A DNA stretch of 64,000 nt from Acinetobacter sp. YWS30-1 (lineage in GTDB: Bacteria > Pseudomonadota > Gammaproteobacteria > Pseudomonadales > Moraxellaceae). The notes beneath the pieces are model-generated. The model ran no database searches, was not told where the DNA came from, and saw nothing but the letters and a program-made list of their open reading frames with translations. Shown piece by piece: positions 56,568 to 64,000 of the stretch (the first letter of the stretch is position 1; every line of letters begins with the position of its first letter). The translations under genes were made by a program, and so were the position numbers. The stretch lies in assembly GCF_033558715.1 (NCBI RefSeq), contig NZ_CP114606.1, forward strand, positions 1,116,001 through 1,180,000. The letters are read 5' to 3'.

Positions 56568-57473
56568 TTGGATAAAACCTGGCAAAACTGGCTGGCGAAA
56601 CGCTTTCAATTTTCACAGCAAAAACAGCTTTCTCAAAAGGATGTACTGGTCTTTATTTATCAGCAGGGTTATCTGTTTTTGGTTCTGATTTTTATCACCT
56701 TTATTGCTGGCGTGAATTATGCCAATAACCTGATTTTAGGTTTCTGCTTTCTGATTAGTGCAGTGCTATGTGTCAGCTTCTATCTGACCTTTAAACAGTT
56801 GCATGATCTGAATATCGAAATGGTTGCTGAAGACGTCGGGCAGGTGGGTCATGCACTTAACCTGCATTTTTATTTTCAGCAAGCCACAGCCCGACCGCGT
56901 TATCTGTATATTAAGGCCGGTAATCAGCTGGAGAAAGTTTATCTGAGTGAACAGAAACAGCATTGGGTGCTGCCATTTTATGCTGAACGTCGCGGTAAAT
57001 TTGAGTATCCGGTGATTCAGATCTATTCGGTTTATCCCTTTGGCCTGGTACGAGCCTGGACCTATCTTTATCATCATCAGTTTGCCTGGGTGGCACCTAA
57101 AGCTCAAAACAATACTTCGGAAAACAAGATTTATCAGAATAGCTTTGAACCGGATATGGATGAGTTCCGTGAATTACGAAATTATCAATCTGGAGACTCA
57201 TTGCAGGCGGTTTCCTGGAAACAGTTTGCACGTGGGCAAGGCTTGTATGTCAAAGTCTTTGAACAGTATCAGGATGAACATAGCTTTGAGATTCATTATG
57301 AACACATGCCTAGCCAGTCGCATGAGGAGAAACTGGGCTTGATGATGGGACTGATTGAGCAATGTGAGCAGCAGCAATGTGCATATGCACTGCATTTACC
57401 TCAGGCAGAATTGCCGCAGGGAGCAGGTGAAGAACAGTTACGTAAGGCCAAACAATTATTGGCTCAGGCATAA
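56568..57473 (+). CDS. DUF58 domain membrane protein
   Basis: This 301-aa protein starts with TTG at 56568 behind AAAGGAG. It has two N-terminal membrane segments (about residues 30-75) and the DUF58 motif near residue 205: DEFRELRNYQSGDSLQAVSW with the conserved RxYxxGD and WK residues. DUF58 proteins almost always accompany a MoxR ATPase, which may mediate their folding or metal loading. The exact function is unknown. It ends 11 bases before the transglutaminase gene. Confidence 0.88.
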   Translation: MDKTWQNWLAKRFQFSQQKQLSQKDVLVFIYQQGYLFLVLIFITFIAGVNYANNLILGFCFLISAVLCVSFYLTFKQLHDLNIEMVAEDVGQVGHALNLHFYFQQATARPRYLYIKAGNQLEKVYLSEQKQHWVLPFYAERRGKFEYPVIQIYSVYPFGLVRAWTYLYHHQFAWVAPKAQNNTSENKIYQNSFEPDMDEFRELRNYQSGDSLQAVSWKQFARGQGLYVKVFEQYQDEHSFEIHYEHMPSQSHEEKLGLMMGLIEQCEQQQCAYALHLPQAELPQGAGEEQLRKAKQLLAQA

Positions 57474-57484
57474 CGGGTGAATCT

Positions 57485-59482
57485 ATGATTGATGGAAAAA
57501 TCCGAATTTCGATCGTCTTGACCCTAGGCTTGATCATCCTTGCCCAAGTAGCTTTCATCCCGGTGCTGCTCAGCATTATCTTTGTCATTAGCTTACTGTG
57601 TATCTGGATTTTTCTTAAACGGCAAAAGCCATTTCCTAAAATAGGAACTTTTCTTCTCACGACCTTAGCATTAGGTAGTATTTATCTTAGCCACCAAAGT
57701 TTTATTGGAGTGGAGGCAGGTGTTGCAGTTCTTTCCACTTTTTTATTTGCCAAATCACTGGAAACGAAAAACCGGCGGGATCTGATTATTCTGTTTAATT
57801 TTGCGCTTTTTGTTGCGGCCAGTTCATTTCTATATAGCCAATCTTTTGGCATGGCTGTTGTGATTATTCTATGCTTATTAAGCTGTCTAATTGGCTTATA
57901 CCGGATTCAGACCAGTGAGTTTCAGCAGAGTCAGCAATCACCACGTATAGCCTTACAGCAAGATGCCAAATATGTCGGCAGATTTGTGCTTTATGCTTTG
58001 CCGTTTTTTATTTTGTTATTCATTTTCTTTCCGCGTTTGCCACCGCTTTGGCATATCCCAATTCCAGAAAATAAAGGTATAACCGGAATCGGTGACAGTA
58101 TGTCACCGGGCGATATTGCTGAATTATCTCAATCTAATGCTCTAGCTTTCAGGATTATTGGTGATGTGAGTAAACTGCCGCCACGTTCAGAGTTGTATTG
58201 GCGGGCATTGGTGCTAGATGAATATGATGGACAGCGCTGGACCAGTAGCTTTATTAATCAGCAGCCTTTAATCCGTCAGCCTGGAGAAGTTGTTCCAGTA
58301 TCCACATCAGGGTGGAATTACCAATATCTGGCTGCTGATCCTTCTGTGTTCTGGGTGATGGGCCTGGAAAAGTCGATGCCTTTGGAACGCCGTTATTATA
58401 ATCGTCAGGACTGGAGTATCGTACCAAGGCGTTTAACCCAACGAGTAGAACCGATCCATTTGCAATGGCTGGGTAATCACAATGCTGAAAGTGCTCTACC
58501 AGAACAATTTGTTCAGCGACTGAATACCCAGACTCAAGTCCATTTGGATACTCAGGCACAACAGCTGGCACAGCGTTTATATCTACAAAGTGGGGAGGAT
58601 CCGCGACGTTATATCCGAACAGTCTTGAACTGGTACCAGCAAAATCATTTTGTATATACCCTGAAACCAGGTGTACTCGGCAAAAACCGGATTGATGAAT
58701 TTCTGTTTAAATCCCGGCAGGGTTTTTGTGAGCACTATGCTTCCAGTTTTGTGATGCTGATGCGATATGTGGGAATTCCGGCACGTGTGGTCACAGGTTA
58801 TCAAGGCGGACAATTGGCGCCCGATGGGAAAAGTTGGGAAGTTCGTCAGTTGGATGCTCATGCCTGGACAGAAGTCTGGATTGACCAAAGATGGCAGCGT
58901 TTTGATCCTACCGCAATGGTAGCCCCGCGACGTATTGATGATGGGATGCAAAATTTAATCTCACAAGATGAGCGAGTATGGGCAAGTAATTCTGGTTGGA
59001 CATCACATCGTAATGCATGGCTGACTAAATTAAGAGTCTGGAGTGATTATGCAAGTTATCAATGGCAAAGTAAGGTCGTGGGCTATAATGCTGAATCTCA
59101 ACAAGGCTGGTTAGCGAAGCTAGGTCTAAGTTCAGTTTATTCCAGTGTGATCATTCTCATATCCGGGATTGGCATACTCATATTGCTTTATATTTTAAAA
59201 ATCTATCTTAAAAACCGTCAGTTAAAATCGCCTTTTGATTACTCCATTCAGCAGTTTAATCAGTCTTTAAAAAAAGATTTAAGAAAACAGCCTGTGGAAA
59301 CTTTTCATCAGTGGATGTTAAGGCTATCTCAGCAAGTTCAGGACAAAGATCAGACTGTATTTTTTGAAGCAATTAGACTATTTGAAAAATCAATTTATTC
59401 AGGCAGGGAATTCTCAGACCAAGATCTGAAACAATTCAAAGATTTGCTTAAAACTTGTACGTATATATTGAAAATTAAATGA
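57485..59482 (+). CDS. tgpA: TgpA-like transglutaminase-core membrane protein
   Basis: This 665-aa protein has five to six N-terminal membrane segments (to about residue 190), a periplasmic transglutaminase-like domain, another segment near 560, and a cytoplasmic DUF4129-type C-terminal region. The Cys-His-Asp triad is C415 (GFCEHYASSF), H459 (DAHAWTEVW) and D474 (FDPTA). The homologue in Pseudomonas aeruginosa, TgpA, is essential and periplasmic, and also follows a moxR-DUF58 pair. The tRNA gene lies 48 bp after the stop. Confidence 0.87.
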   Translation: MIDGKIRISIVLTLGLIILAQVAFIPVLLSIIFVISLLCIWIFLKRQKPFPKIGTFLLTTLALGSIYLSHQSFIGVEAGVAVLSTFLFAKSLETKNRRDLIILFNFALFVAASSFLYSQSFGMAVVIILCLLSCLIGLYRIQTSEFQQSQQSPRIALQQDAKYVGRFVLYALPFFILLFIFFPRLPPLWHIPIPENKGITGIGDSMSPGDIAELSQSNALAFRIIGDVSKLPPRSELYWRALVLDEYDGQRWTSSFINQQPLIRQPGEVVPVSTSGWNYQYLAADPSVFWVMGLEKSMPLERRYYNRQDWSIVPRRLTQRVEPIHLQWLGNHNAESALPEQFVQRLNTQTQVHLDTQAQQLAQRLYLQSGEDPRRYIRTVLNWYQQNHFVYTLKPGVLGKNRIDEFLFKSRQGFCEHYASSFVMLMRYVGIPARVVTGYQGGQLAPDGKSWEVRQLDAHAWTEVWIDQRWQRFDPTAMVAPRRIDDGMQNLISQDERVWASNSGWTSHRNAWLTKLRVWSDYASYQWQSKVVGYNAESQQGWLAKLGLSSVYSSVIILISGIGILILLYILKIYLKNRQLKSPFDYSIQQFNQSLKKDLRKQPVETFHQWMLRLSQQVQDKDQTVFFEAIRLFEKSIYSGREFSDQDLKQFKDLLKTCTYILKIK

Positions 59483-59486
59483 AAAG

Positions 59487-59515
59487 ACTTGTTTTGAGAT
59501 CGAAAAATTTATAAT
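59487..59515 (+). promoter_or_regulatory. Promoter of the tRNA-Val gene
   Basis: TATAAT at 59510-59515, with ACTTGT (59487) or TTGTTT (59489) as -35. It is 15 bases before the tRNA start. Confidence 0.65.
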
Positions 59516-59529
59516 ATGCCAAGCATTCT

Positions 59530-59606
59530 AGGTGTATAGCTCAGTTGGTTAGAGCGCTACGTTGACATCGTAGAGGTCTCCAGTTCGAGTCTGGATATAC
59601 CTACCA
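59530..59606 (+). tRNA. tRNA-Val (anticodon GAC)
   Basis: A 77-nt cloverleaf can be drawn: acceptor AGGTGTA/TATACCT, D-arm GCTC-x-GAGC, anticodon stem CTACG/CGTAG with loop TTGACAT, T-arm TCCAG-TTCGAGT-CTGGA, discriminator A and encoded CCA. The anticodon is GAC. Two tyrosine recombinase genes follow, so the 3' part of this gene is the likely attachment site of an integrated island. Confidence 0.95.
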
Positions 59607-59649
59607 TAATTCGATTATAGATGTATTTATATGTACATATATGGTCACT

Positions 59650-59686
59650 AAAAGCTCCTAAATTCAATAATTTAGGAGCTTTTTTT
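59650..59686 (+). terminator. Terminator downstream of tRNA-Val
   Basis: AAAGCTCCTAAATT and AATTTAGGAGCTTT arms around a CAAT loop, followed by T5. Confidence 0.88.
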
Positions 59687-59728
59687 ATATTCTATGTATT
59701 TATATGGATCTATATAGTACAGCCCTAT

Positions 59729-59776
59729 TTGTATCACCACGTGTATCACGGTTTAATAATCGAACTCGTGATACAA
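59729..59776. repeat. TGTATCAC repeats before the first integrase gene
   Basis: TTGTATCAC at 59729, TGTATCAC at 59742 (12 bases on) and the inverse GTGATACAA at 59768-59776. The last copy ends 10 bases before the integrase start. They could be recombinase arm sites or an operator for the gene. Confidence 0.55.
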
Positions 59777-59786
59777 GGTATGATGC

Positions 59787-60986
59787 ATGCTACGGAAAGA
59801 TATAAAGAAACGACCACTCAGTGAAAAAACTTTAGCTTCTTTAGAGCCTGAAGAAAAAGATTACCGTGAACTTGACGGCGCTGGCTTATATTTTTTAGTC
59901 AAGAAACATGGGACAAAATCTTGGCAGTACCGTTATAAAAATACTGAAGGCAAATGGGCATGGATTGGTATTGGTGCATATCCTAATGTGAGTGCAAAAC
60001 TTGCTCGTCAAAAAGTACAAGAATTTAATTTAGCCATATCTAGAGGTGAAGCTTTAAAATCAAAAAAAGTATTGGTTGAAGAACGTAAAGAGTTGGAAAG
60101 TCTTTATTTTAAAAATCTAATGGATGATTGGTTGGATACAAAATCAAGTAAGTGGGGGGATGCGACATTTATCAAAGCTAAGAAATCGATTTATAAACAT
60201 CTGATCCCCGTTTTTGGTAAACATAATTACAGGCAAATCAAGCCGAAAGAATGGTTCGATTTTTTCCAAAGTCTACAACGTAATTTAGGCATTCATACAC
60301 AAACTGAGAAACTGGTATCCTATGTGCGTGGTTGTTATGACTGGGCAAAATTTCAGGGCAAGATAGATTCAAATCCGATTGAAGGCATGAGCAAGCATCT
60401 AGATGATCATGTGTCAGGGAATATGGATTTTGTAAGCATTGAAGAAGTCCCCACTTTGTTGAAGAAAATTCGTAGTAATAGAAAGCGCGCAATCGGTATT
60501 GGTCTTGAATTACTGATTATGCTCTTTCCTCGTCCAGGTGAACTGAGAAATGCAAAATGGGAACATTTTGAGTTTAAGAAAGCTTTATGGACCAAACCTG
60601 CAGAAATGACTAAGACCCGTCAGGAACATCAAGTGCCTTTACCTAAGCAAGCTATTACCTTACTTAAAGAATTAAAAGCGATTCAGCCCGAATCAGAGTT
60701 TCTGTTTCCGAGTCGTTTATCGGTCAATAAGACGATTAGTGATATGACCTTTAATTTGGCTTTGAAGCGTTTGGGTTATCAAGGCAAGCAGGATCCTCAT
60801 GGATTTAGGCATCTTGCAAGTACCATTTTGAATGACACATTCAGTAAGAAAGAGCAAGTGATAGAAGTGTGCCTGGCGCATAAGAAAAAGGGCGTAAAGG
60901 GTATCTATGATAAATCACAGCATTTAGATGAGCGCCGTGAACTGATGCAGTGGTGGGCCGACTATTTAACTAAAATCGCTCTATAA
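59787..60986 (+). CDS. Tyrosine recombinase / island integrase 1 (DUF4102 type)
   Basis: This 399-aa phage P4-type integrase has an N-terminal arm-binding DUF4102 domain (AGLYFLVKKHGTKSWQYRY) and a C-terminal catalytic domain. The active residues are R249 (FPRPGELRNAKW), H338 and R341 (HGFRHLAST), H365 (LAHKKKG) and the nucleophile Y374 (GIYDKSQ). It starts 181 bp after tRNA-Val, typical for an island integrase. The next gene is a paralogue. Confidence 0.92.
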   Translation: MLRKDIKKRPLSEKTLASLEPEEKDYRELDGAGLYFLVKKHGTKSWQYRYKNTEGKWAWIGIGAYPNVSAKLARQKVQEFNLAISRGEALKSKKVLVEERKELESLYFKNLMDDWLDTKSSKWGDATFIKAKKSIYKHLIPVFGKHNYRQIKPKEWFDFFQSLQRNLGIHTQTEKLVSYVRGCYDWAKFQGKIDSNPIEGMSKHLDDHVSGNMDFVSIEEVPTLLKKIRSNRKRAIGIGLELLIMLFPRPGELRNAKWEHFEFKKALWTKPAEMTKTRQEHQVPLPKQAITLLKELKAIQPESEFLFPSRLSVNKTISDMTFNLALKRLGYQGKQDPHGFRHLASTILNDTFSKKEQVIEVCLAHKKKGVKGIYDKSQHLDERRELMQWWADYLTKIAL

Positions 60987-61082
60987 AAAGTAAACCTTTT
61001 TCTTGAACTTTGATGAAAAACTCTCTGAACGAATCGAGTGCTGTGATCAACTGATATCAACATGTTTTTATTAAAAGTTGTA

Positions 61083-62264
61083 ATGAAACGCACTGATTTA
61101 AAGAAAAAAGGTTACTTAGCAGATACAGTACTTACTGCACTAGAAGTAGAAATGAAAGATTATCGTCTATGGGATAGTCCAAATTTATATTTTTTAGTAA
61201 AGGCGAATGGCAGTAAAAGTTGGCAGTTCAGATATAAGAATGAAATTGGAATATGGACTTGGAAAGGACTAGGTCAATATCCGAAAGTGAAGTCTAGCCA
61301 AGCTCGAAAAATTGCACGTACCTTCTTAAATGAAATAGAAGAAGGTACATTTTTCAAAAATAGAGAAGAGGAAGCCCAAACATATTCTCTGACGACATTA
61401 ATGGAAGGTTGGCTCAATACAAAGCTCATAAACTGGGACAAAAATACCTATCAAAAAGCAAAGGCATCTATTCAAAAACATATTTACAGCAACTTTGGTC
61501 AGCATGATTTTAGATATATCACAGCTAAAGAATGGTTTGATTTTTTTCAAAATCTGCAGCGAGATGTTGGAATCAAAAGCCAAGTAGAAAAACTATTTTA
61601 CTATGTTAAGGATGCTTACGATTGGGCGGAGGTAAGTCATAAATTTAAAGAAAATCCAGTTAAAAATTTAAAAAAACGTTTAGATAAATATAAGGGTAAT
61701 AATTTAAAGTTTGTTGAAATTGGTGAATTACCTAAACTATTAGAAAGTATAAGATCATATCCAACTAAATCAGTCGCGATAGGGCTTGAGCTGATGGTGC
61801 TTTTATTCCCACGACCAGGCGAATTACGGTTAACAATGTGGGAACATTTTGATTTAGAAAAGAAAATTTGGATCAAACCTCCAGAGATTACAAAAACTAA
61901 AAAAATACATAAAGTGCCGTTATCTGAGCAAGCGGTAAAGCTTATCTATCGGCTAAAGCAAATTCAGCGAGAATCGGATTATTTGTTTCCAGGAAGAAAT
62001 TCACGAATGCAACCACTTTCAGATGGGACATTTAATAAAGCCTTAAAGTCTTTAGGTTACGACAATAAACAACATCCACATGGTTTTCGACATCTTGCCT
62101 CTACTGCGCTTAACGAAGCTTTTAGTAGTAAATCACAAGTGATTGAAAAAGCCTTGTCGCATGTCAAACAAGGAACTAAGGCTGTATATGATAAAGCAGA
62201 ACACTTTGAAGAAAGATCCGATCTCATGCAGTGGTGGGCTGACTATGTGTATTCACTTAGCTGA
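61083..62264 (+). CDS. Tyrosine recombinase / island integrase 2, tandem paralogue
   Basis: With the ATG at 61083 the protein has 393 aa, and its start aligns with the first integrase; the frame opens seven codons earlier. It carries the same DUF4102 domain (NLYFLVKANGSKSWQFRY) and catalytic motifs: LFPRPGELRLTMW (R244), HGFRHLASTAL, LSHVKQGT and VYDKAEH. The two proteins align over their full length but differ widely, and this gene is visibly more AT-rich. So it is not a recent duplication. It may act on a second attachment site or belong to a nested element. A terminator follows. Confidence 0.9.
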   Translation: MKRTDLKKKGYLADTVLTALEVEMKDYRLWDSPNLYFLVKANGSKSWQFRYKNEIGIWTWKGLGQYPKVKSSQARKIARTFLNEIEEGTFFKNREEEAQTYSLTTLMEGWLNTKLINWDKNTYQKAKASIQKHIYSNFGQHDFRYITAKEWFDFFQNLQRDVGIKSQVEKLFYYVKDAYDWAEVSHKFKENPVKNLKKRLDKYKGNNLKFVEIGELPKLLESIRSYPTKSVAIGLELMVLLFPRPGELRLTMWEHFDLEKKIWIKPPEITKTKKIHKVPLSEQAVKLIYRLKQIQRESDYLFPGRNSRMQPLSDGTFNKALKSLGYDNKQHPHGFRHLASTALNEAFSSKSQVIEKALSHVKQGTKAVYDKAEHFEERSDLMQWWADYVYSLS

Positions 62265-62285
62265 TTTCTTAATATAAAGATTTAA

Positions 62286-62311
62286 GAGTCACCTTAAGGT
62301 GACTTTTTTTT
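62286..62311 (+). terminator. Terminator after integrase 2
   Basis: AGTCACC-TTAA-GGTGACT stem followed by T8. Confidence 0.9.
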
Positions 62312-62667
62312 CCAGTTTTATCTCAAAATAATTTTCAATTTTTGGTCTTTGCTACGCTCTACTTAATGTCTTTATTTGAGATTAAAAATGGGTTTTGTGA
62401 TTAATAGAAATGAATCTGAATTAACTGAAAACATTGAACAATCTGAAGTATTCAGCATTGTTCAGATAAAGCCTTTCTTATTGAGTTACAACACGGTATG
62501 TAAGCTTCTAGGTATAGAAAGAAACGCATTGCGAAATTTAATGAAGAAAGATGACAGCTTCCCAGAACCCTTGAAAATGGGGCAATCTCGTCAAGCAGCT
62601 GTCTATTTTGATCGGGAAGAAATTGAAGTGAACCGTACCGGGTTTGTCGGAGACTTTTTTATTTAAG

Positions 62668-63570
62668 TTAGGCCACCTGACCTAACGGGTTAATCTTATC
62701 ATAGTACATTGCTTCAAACTCAAAAGGCGATACATAACCCAGTGCACTGTGTACACGCTTTTTATTGAACCAATCTACCCAGTTTAGTGTCGCAAGTTGT
62801 ACATCTGCTAAACCTTGCCAATCTGCTTTTAGATATTCAATTACCTCTGTTTTGTATAAGCCATTCACCGTTTCAGCCAAAGCATTATCGTATGAATCAC
62901 CAGTCGTACCGACTGATGCTCGTAAATTTGCTGCTTCTAAACGATTGGTATAGCGAATGGAAAGATATTGCACACCTCTGTCGGAATGATGAATCACATT
63001 CTTTGGCATGCCGCGATCATGCAATGCTTGCTCCAATGCATCGAGCACCATATCTGTATTCATCCGTGTAGATACTTTCCATCCAACAATTGCTCGTGAA
63101 AACACATCAATAATAAAGGCGGTATAGACCCAGCCTGAATGAGTTTGAATATACGTAAAGTCACCGACCCATAGTTGGTTTGGATGATCAGCACTAAAAT
63201 TACGTTTCACTAAATCATCTGCCCGTTTTTGGTCATCCCGGCTACGGGTAGTTTGTTTATTCTTACCGCGCCAAACACCTTGTATACCTAGCTTCTGCAT
63301 CAATCGAGCAACTGTACAACGTGCAATCACATAGCCTTCACGTTTCAGTTGTTGCCAGACCTTACGCACACCGTATCGACCTGAACTTTCTTTCCAAATT
63401 CGTTTAATCTCCTCAGCATGATGCAAGTCATGTAAATCTCGCTTTGCTCGATGTTCTGGATTTTCGCAGAGATCTAGAGTCCGGTAATAGGTTGAAGGTG
63501 CGATCGGTAAAATTCTACAAATCGCCTCGACTCCGTACAGCTCTTTATTATTATGGATAAAATCCACCAT
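62668..63570 (-). CDS. IS3-family transposase OrfB (DDE domain)
   Basis: This 300-aa reading frame carries the rve integrase core: the first Asp in VGDFTYIQ, the second in HHSDRGVQYLS and the Glu in NALAETVNGLYKTE, followed by the HSALGYVSPFEF end. An HTH_21-like segment (RYGVRKVWQQLKREG) precedes it. Its ATG overlaps the orfA TAA by one base, but functional OrfAB is usually made by -1 frameshifting: the frame stays open upstream through GGARPPTQ to the slippery site at 63603-63609. Confidence 0.93.
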   Translation of the reverse strand: MVDFIHNNKELYGVEAICRILPIAPSTYYRTLDLCENPEHRAKRDLHDLHHAEEIKRIWKESSGRYGVRKVWQQLKREGYVIARCTVARLMQKLGIQGVWRGKNKQTTRSRDDQKRADDLVKRNFSADHPNQLWVGDFTYIQTHSGWVYTAFIIDVFSRAIVGWKVSTRMNTDMVLDALEQALHDRGMPKNVIHHSDRGVQYLSIRYTNRLEAANLRASVGTTGDSYDNALAETVNGLYKTEVIEYLKADWQGLADVQLATLNWVDWFNKKRVHSALGYVSPFEFEAMYYDKINPLGQVA

Positions 63571-63887
63571 TATTTGTGTGGGCGGTCGAGCTCCGCCTGG
63601 GCGAAAAAAGCGGCTGCTTTACGTAGAATTTCATTGGCGCGTTGCAGTTCTTTATTTTCGCGTTCGAGTTGTTTGATACGTTCTTGGTCTGAAAGCTGCT
63701 GTACTTTAACTGGATTTTGTTTATCTAAATATTTTTGATACCAAACACGTAGTGTTTCAGGAGTACAACCTATCTTGGGAGCAATAGCGGTGATCGCAGC
63801 CCAATTCGATGGATAATCTTTTTCAGATTCAATCAATAATTGAACCGCTCTTTCTCTGATTTCAGGGGTATATTTTAATTTTGTCAT
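63570..63887 (-). CDS. IS3-family transposase OrfA (HTH)
   Basis: The 105-aa product has an HTH domain (YTPEIRERAVQLL, then PKIGCTPETLRVWYQKY) and a C-terminal leucine-zipper-like coiled coil (IKQLERENKELQRANEILRK). It ends FFAQAELDRPHK. The segment GCT-TTT-TTC near the end (positions 63603-63609) forms a U6C slippery site; a -1 shift there joins it to OrfB in frame. Both parts are intact. Confidence 0.92.
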   Translation of the reverse strand: MTKLKYTPEIRERAVQLLIESEKDYPSNWAAITAIAPKIGCTPETLRVWYQKYLDKQNPVKVQQLSDQERIKQLERENKELQRANEILRKAAAFFAQAELDRPHK

Positions 63888-64000
63888 CGGGATAGTCTCT
63901 CAGAATATTGACTCTCCGACAAACCCGGTACGGTTCAAAGTCTGGTATCAAAGGTTTAAAGAAAGATGCCGAGGTCAAAATGAGAAAATTTAAGAAGTTA

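Larger units (their letters stand above)
62629..63937 (-). mobile_element. IS3-family insertion sequence (1309 bp), intact
   Basis: Terminal inverted repeats of about 25 bp begin TGAACCGTACCGGGTTTGTC on both ends and are flanked by a 3-bp duplication AAG (62626-62628 and 63938-63940), as expected for the family. It holds overlapping orfA and orfB on the minus strand. The TGAACC ends suggest the IS51 subgroup; no name is claimed. Confidence 0.92.
62388..63993 (+). pseudogene. AlpA-family regulator gene split by an IS3-family element
   Basis: Joining the flanks with one copy of the AAG duplication gives one frame of 97 codons, ATG 62388 to TAA 63991-63993. It encodes an AlpA-type HTH: YNTVCKLLGIERNALRNLMK, then DSFPEPLKMGQSRQAAVYFD and, across the junction, EEIE-VWYQRFKERC. 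AlpA-like proteins control excision or gene expression of integrated elements, and the gene stands downstream of the integrases. The inserted element leaves a form that ends at 62666 after 80 native codons plus IS-derived residues. The DNA-binding part is intact in that truncated form. Confidence 0.82.

Noticed and set aside
62376..62666. Intact 96-aa regulator
   Set aside because: The last residues are read from the IS3-family inverted repeat; the native gene continues beyond the element.
59607..64000. Second attachment repeat inside the window
   Set aside because: I looked for a copy of the tRNA 3' end downstream of the integrases and saw none; if present it lies beyond the window.

Overview
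The window looks like a chromosomal segment of an Acinetobacter species. The evidence is moderate-to-low GC coding sequence, an adjacent dat-ddc pair (first characterised in A. baumannii), family-specific proteins such as a long PstA/PstC pair, and IS4-, IS982- and IS3-type insertion sequences. No sequence search was possible, so the genus is an inference and no species is claimed. The window opens inside the end of proB and closes inside an insertion-split AlpA-like regulator gene.

Layout. Positions 1-11.9 kb: end of proB, a PAP2 phosphatase, a SIMPL-domain periplasmic protein, the dat-ddc operon for 1,3-diaminopropane, and an aromatic amino-acid cassette (Rieske oxygenase, aldehyde dehydrogenase, Lrp-type regulator, indole/phenylpyruvate decarboxylase, amino-acid permease). 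11.9-19.5 kb: the pstSCAB phosphate uptake genes behind a clear Pho box, bracketed by two nearly identical 1269-bp IS4-family elements in direct orientation. 19.6-27.4 kb: sohB, small hypothetical genes (one split by a decayed IS982-family element), a DUF2238 membrane protein, and the nudJ-mnmA-hflD-purB operon, which has the same order in E. coli.

27.7-46.7 kb is core housekeeping: a surface-sugar acyltransferase, an ABC-F ATPase, DUF1543 protein, gamma-carbonic anhydrase homologue, PBP5/6-type carboxypeptidase, two paralogous small secreted proteins, surE and an NlpD-like lipoprotein (with no rpoS after it), a LysR regulator, argD, grxD, a Lon-family protease, ampG with a large inserted domain, gloA, a bile-acid symporter homologue and rpmE with a structured leader. 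46.8-55.2 kb: a FimX-like degenerate GGDEF/EAL protein and a PilZ-domain protein in an apparent operon with epmB, then divergent efp, and cstA with its small partner ybdD. 55.6-59.5 kb: a MoxR-DUF58-transglutaminase operon.

From 59.5 kb the character changes. A tRNA-Val(GAC) gene is followed by two tandem paralogous tyrosine recombinases and an AlpA-like regulator, which is the usual edge of an integrated genomic island. An IS3-family element splits the AlpA-like gene.

The most interesting direct observation is that both IS4-family copies inserted at the apex of a Rho-independent terminator hairpin. Each has its own 10-bp target duplication made of the hairpin sequence. The element itself carries a hairpin with a T-tract that could terminate transcription arriving from the gene whose terminator it broke.
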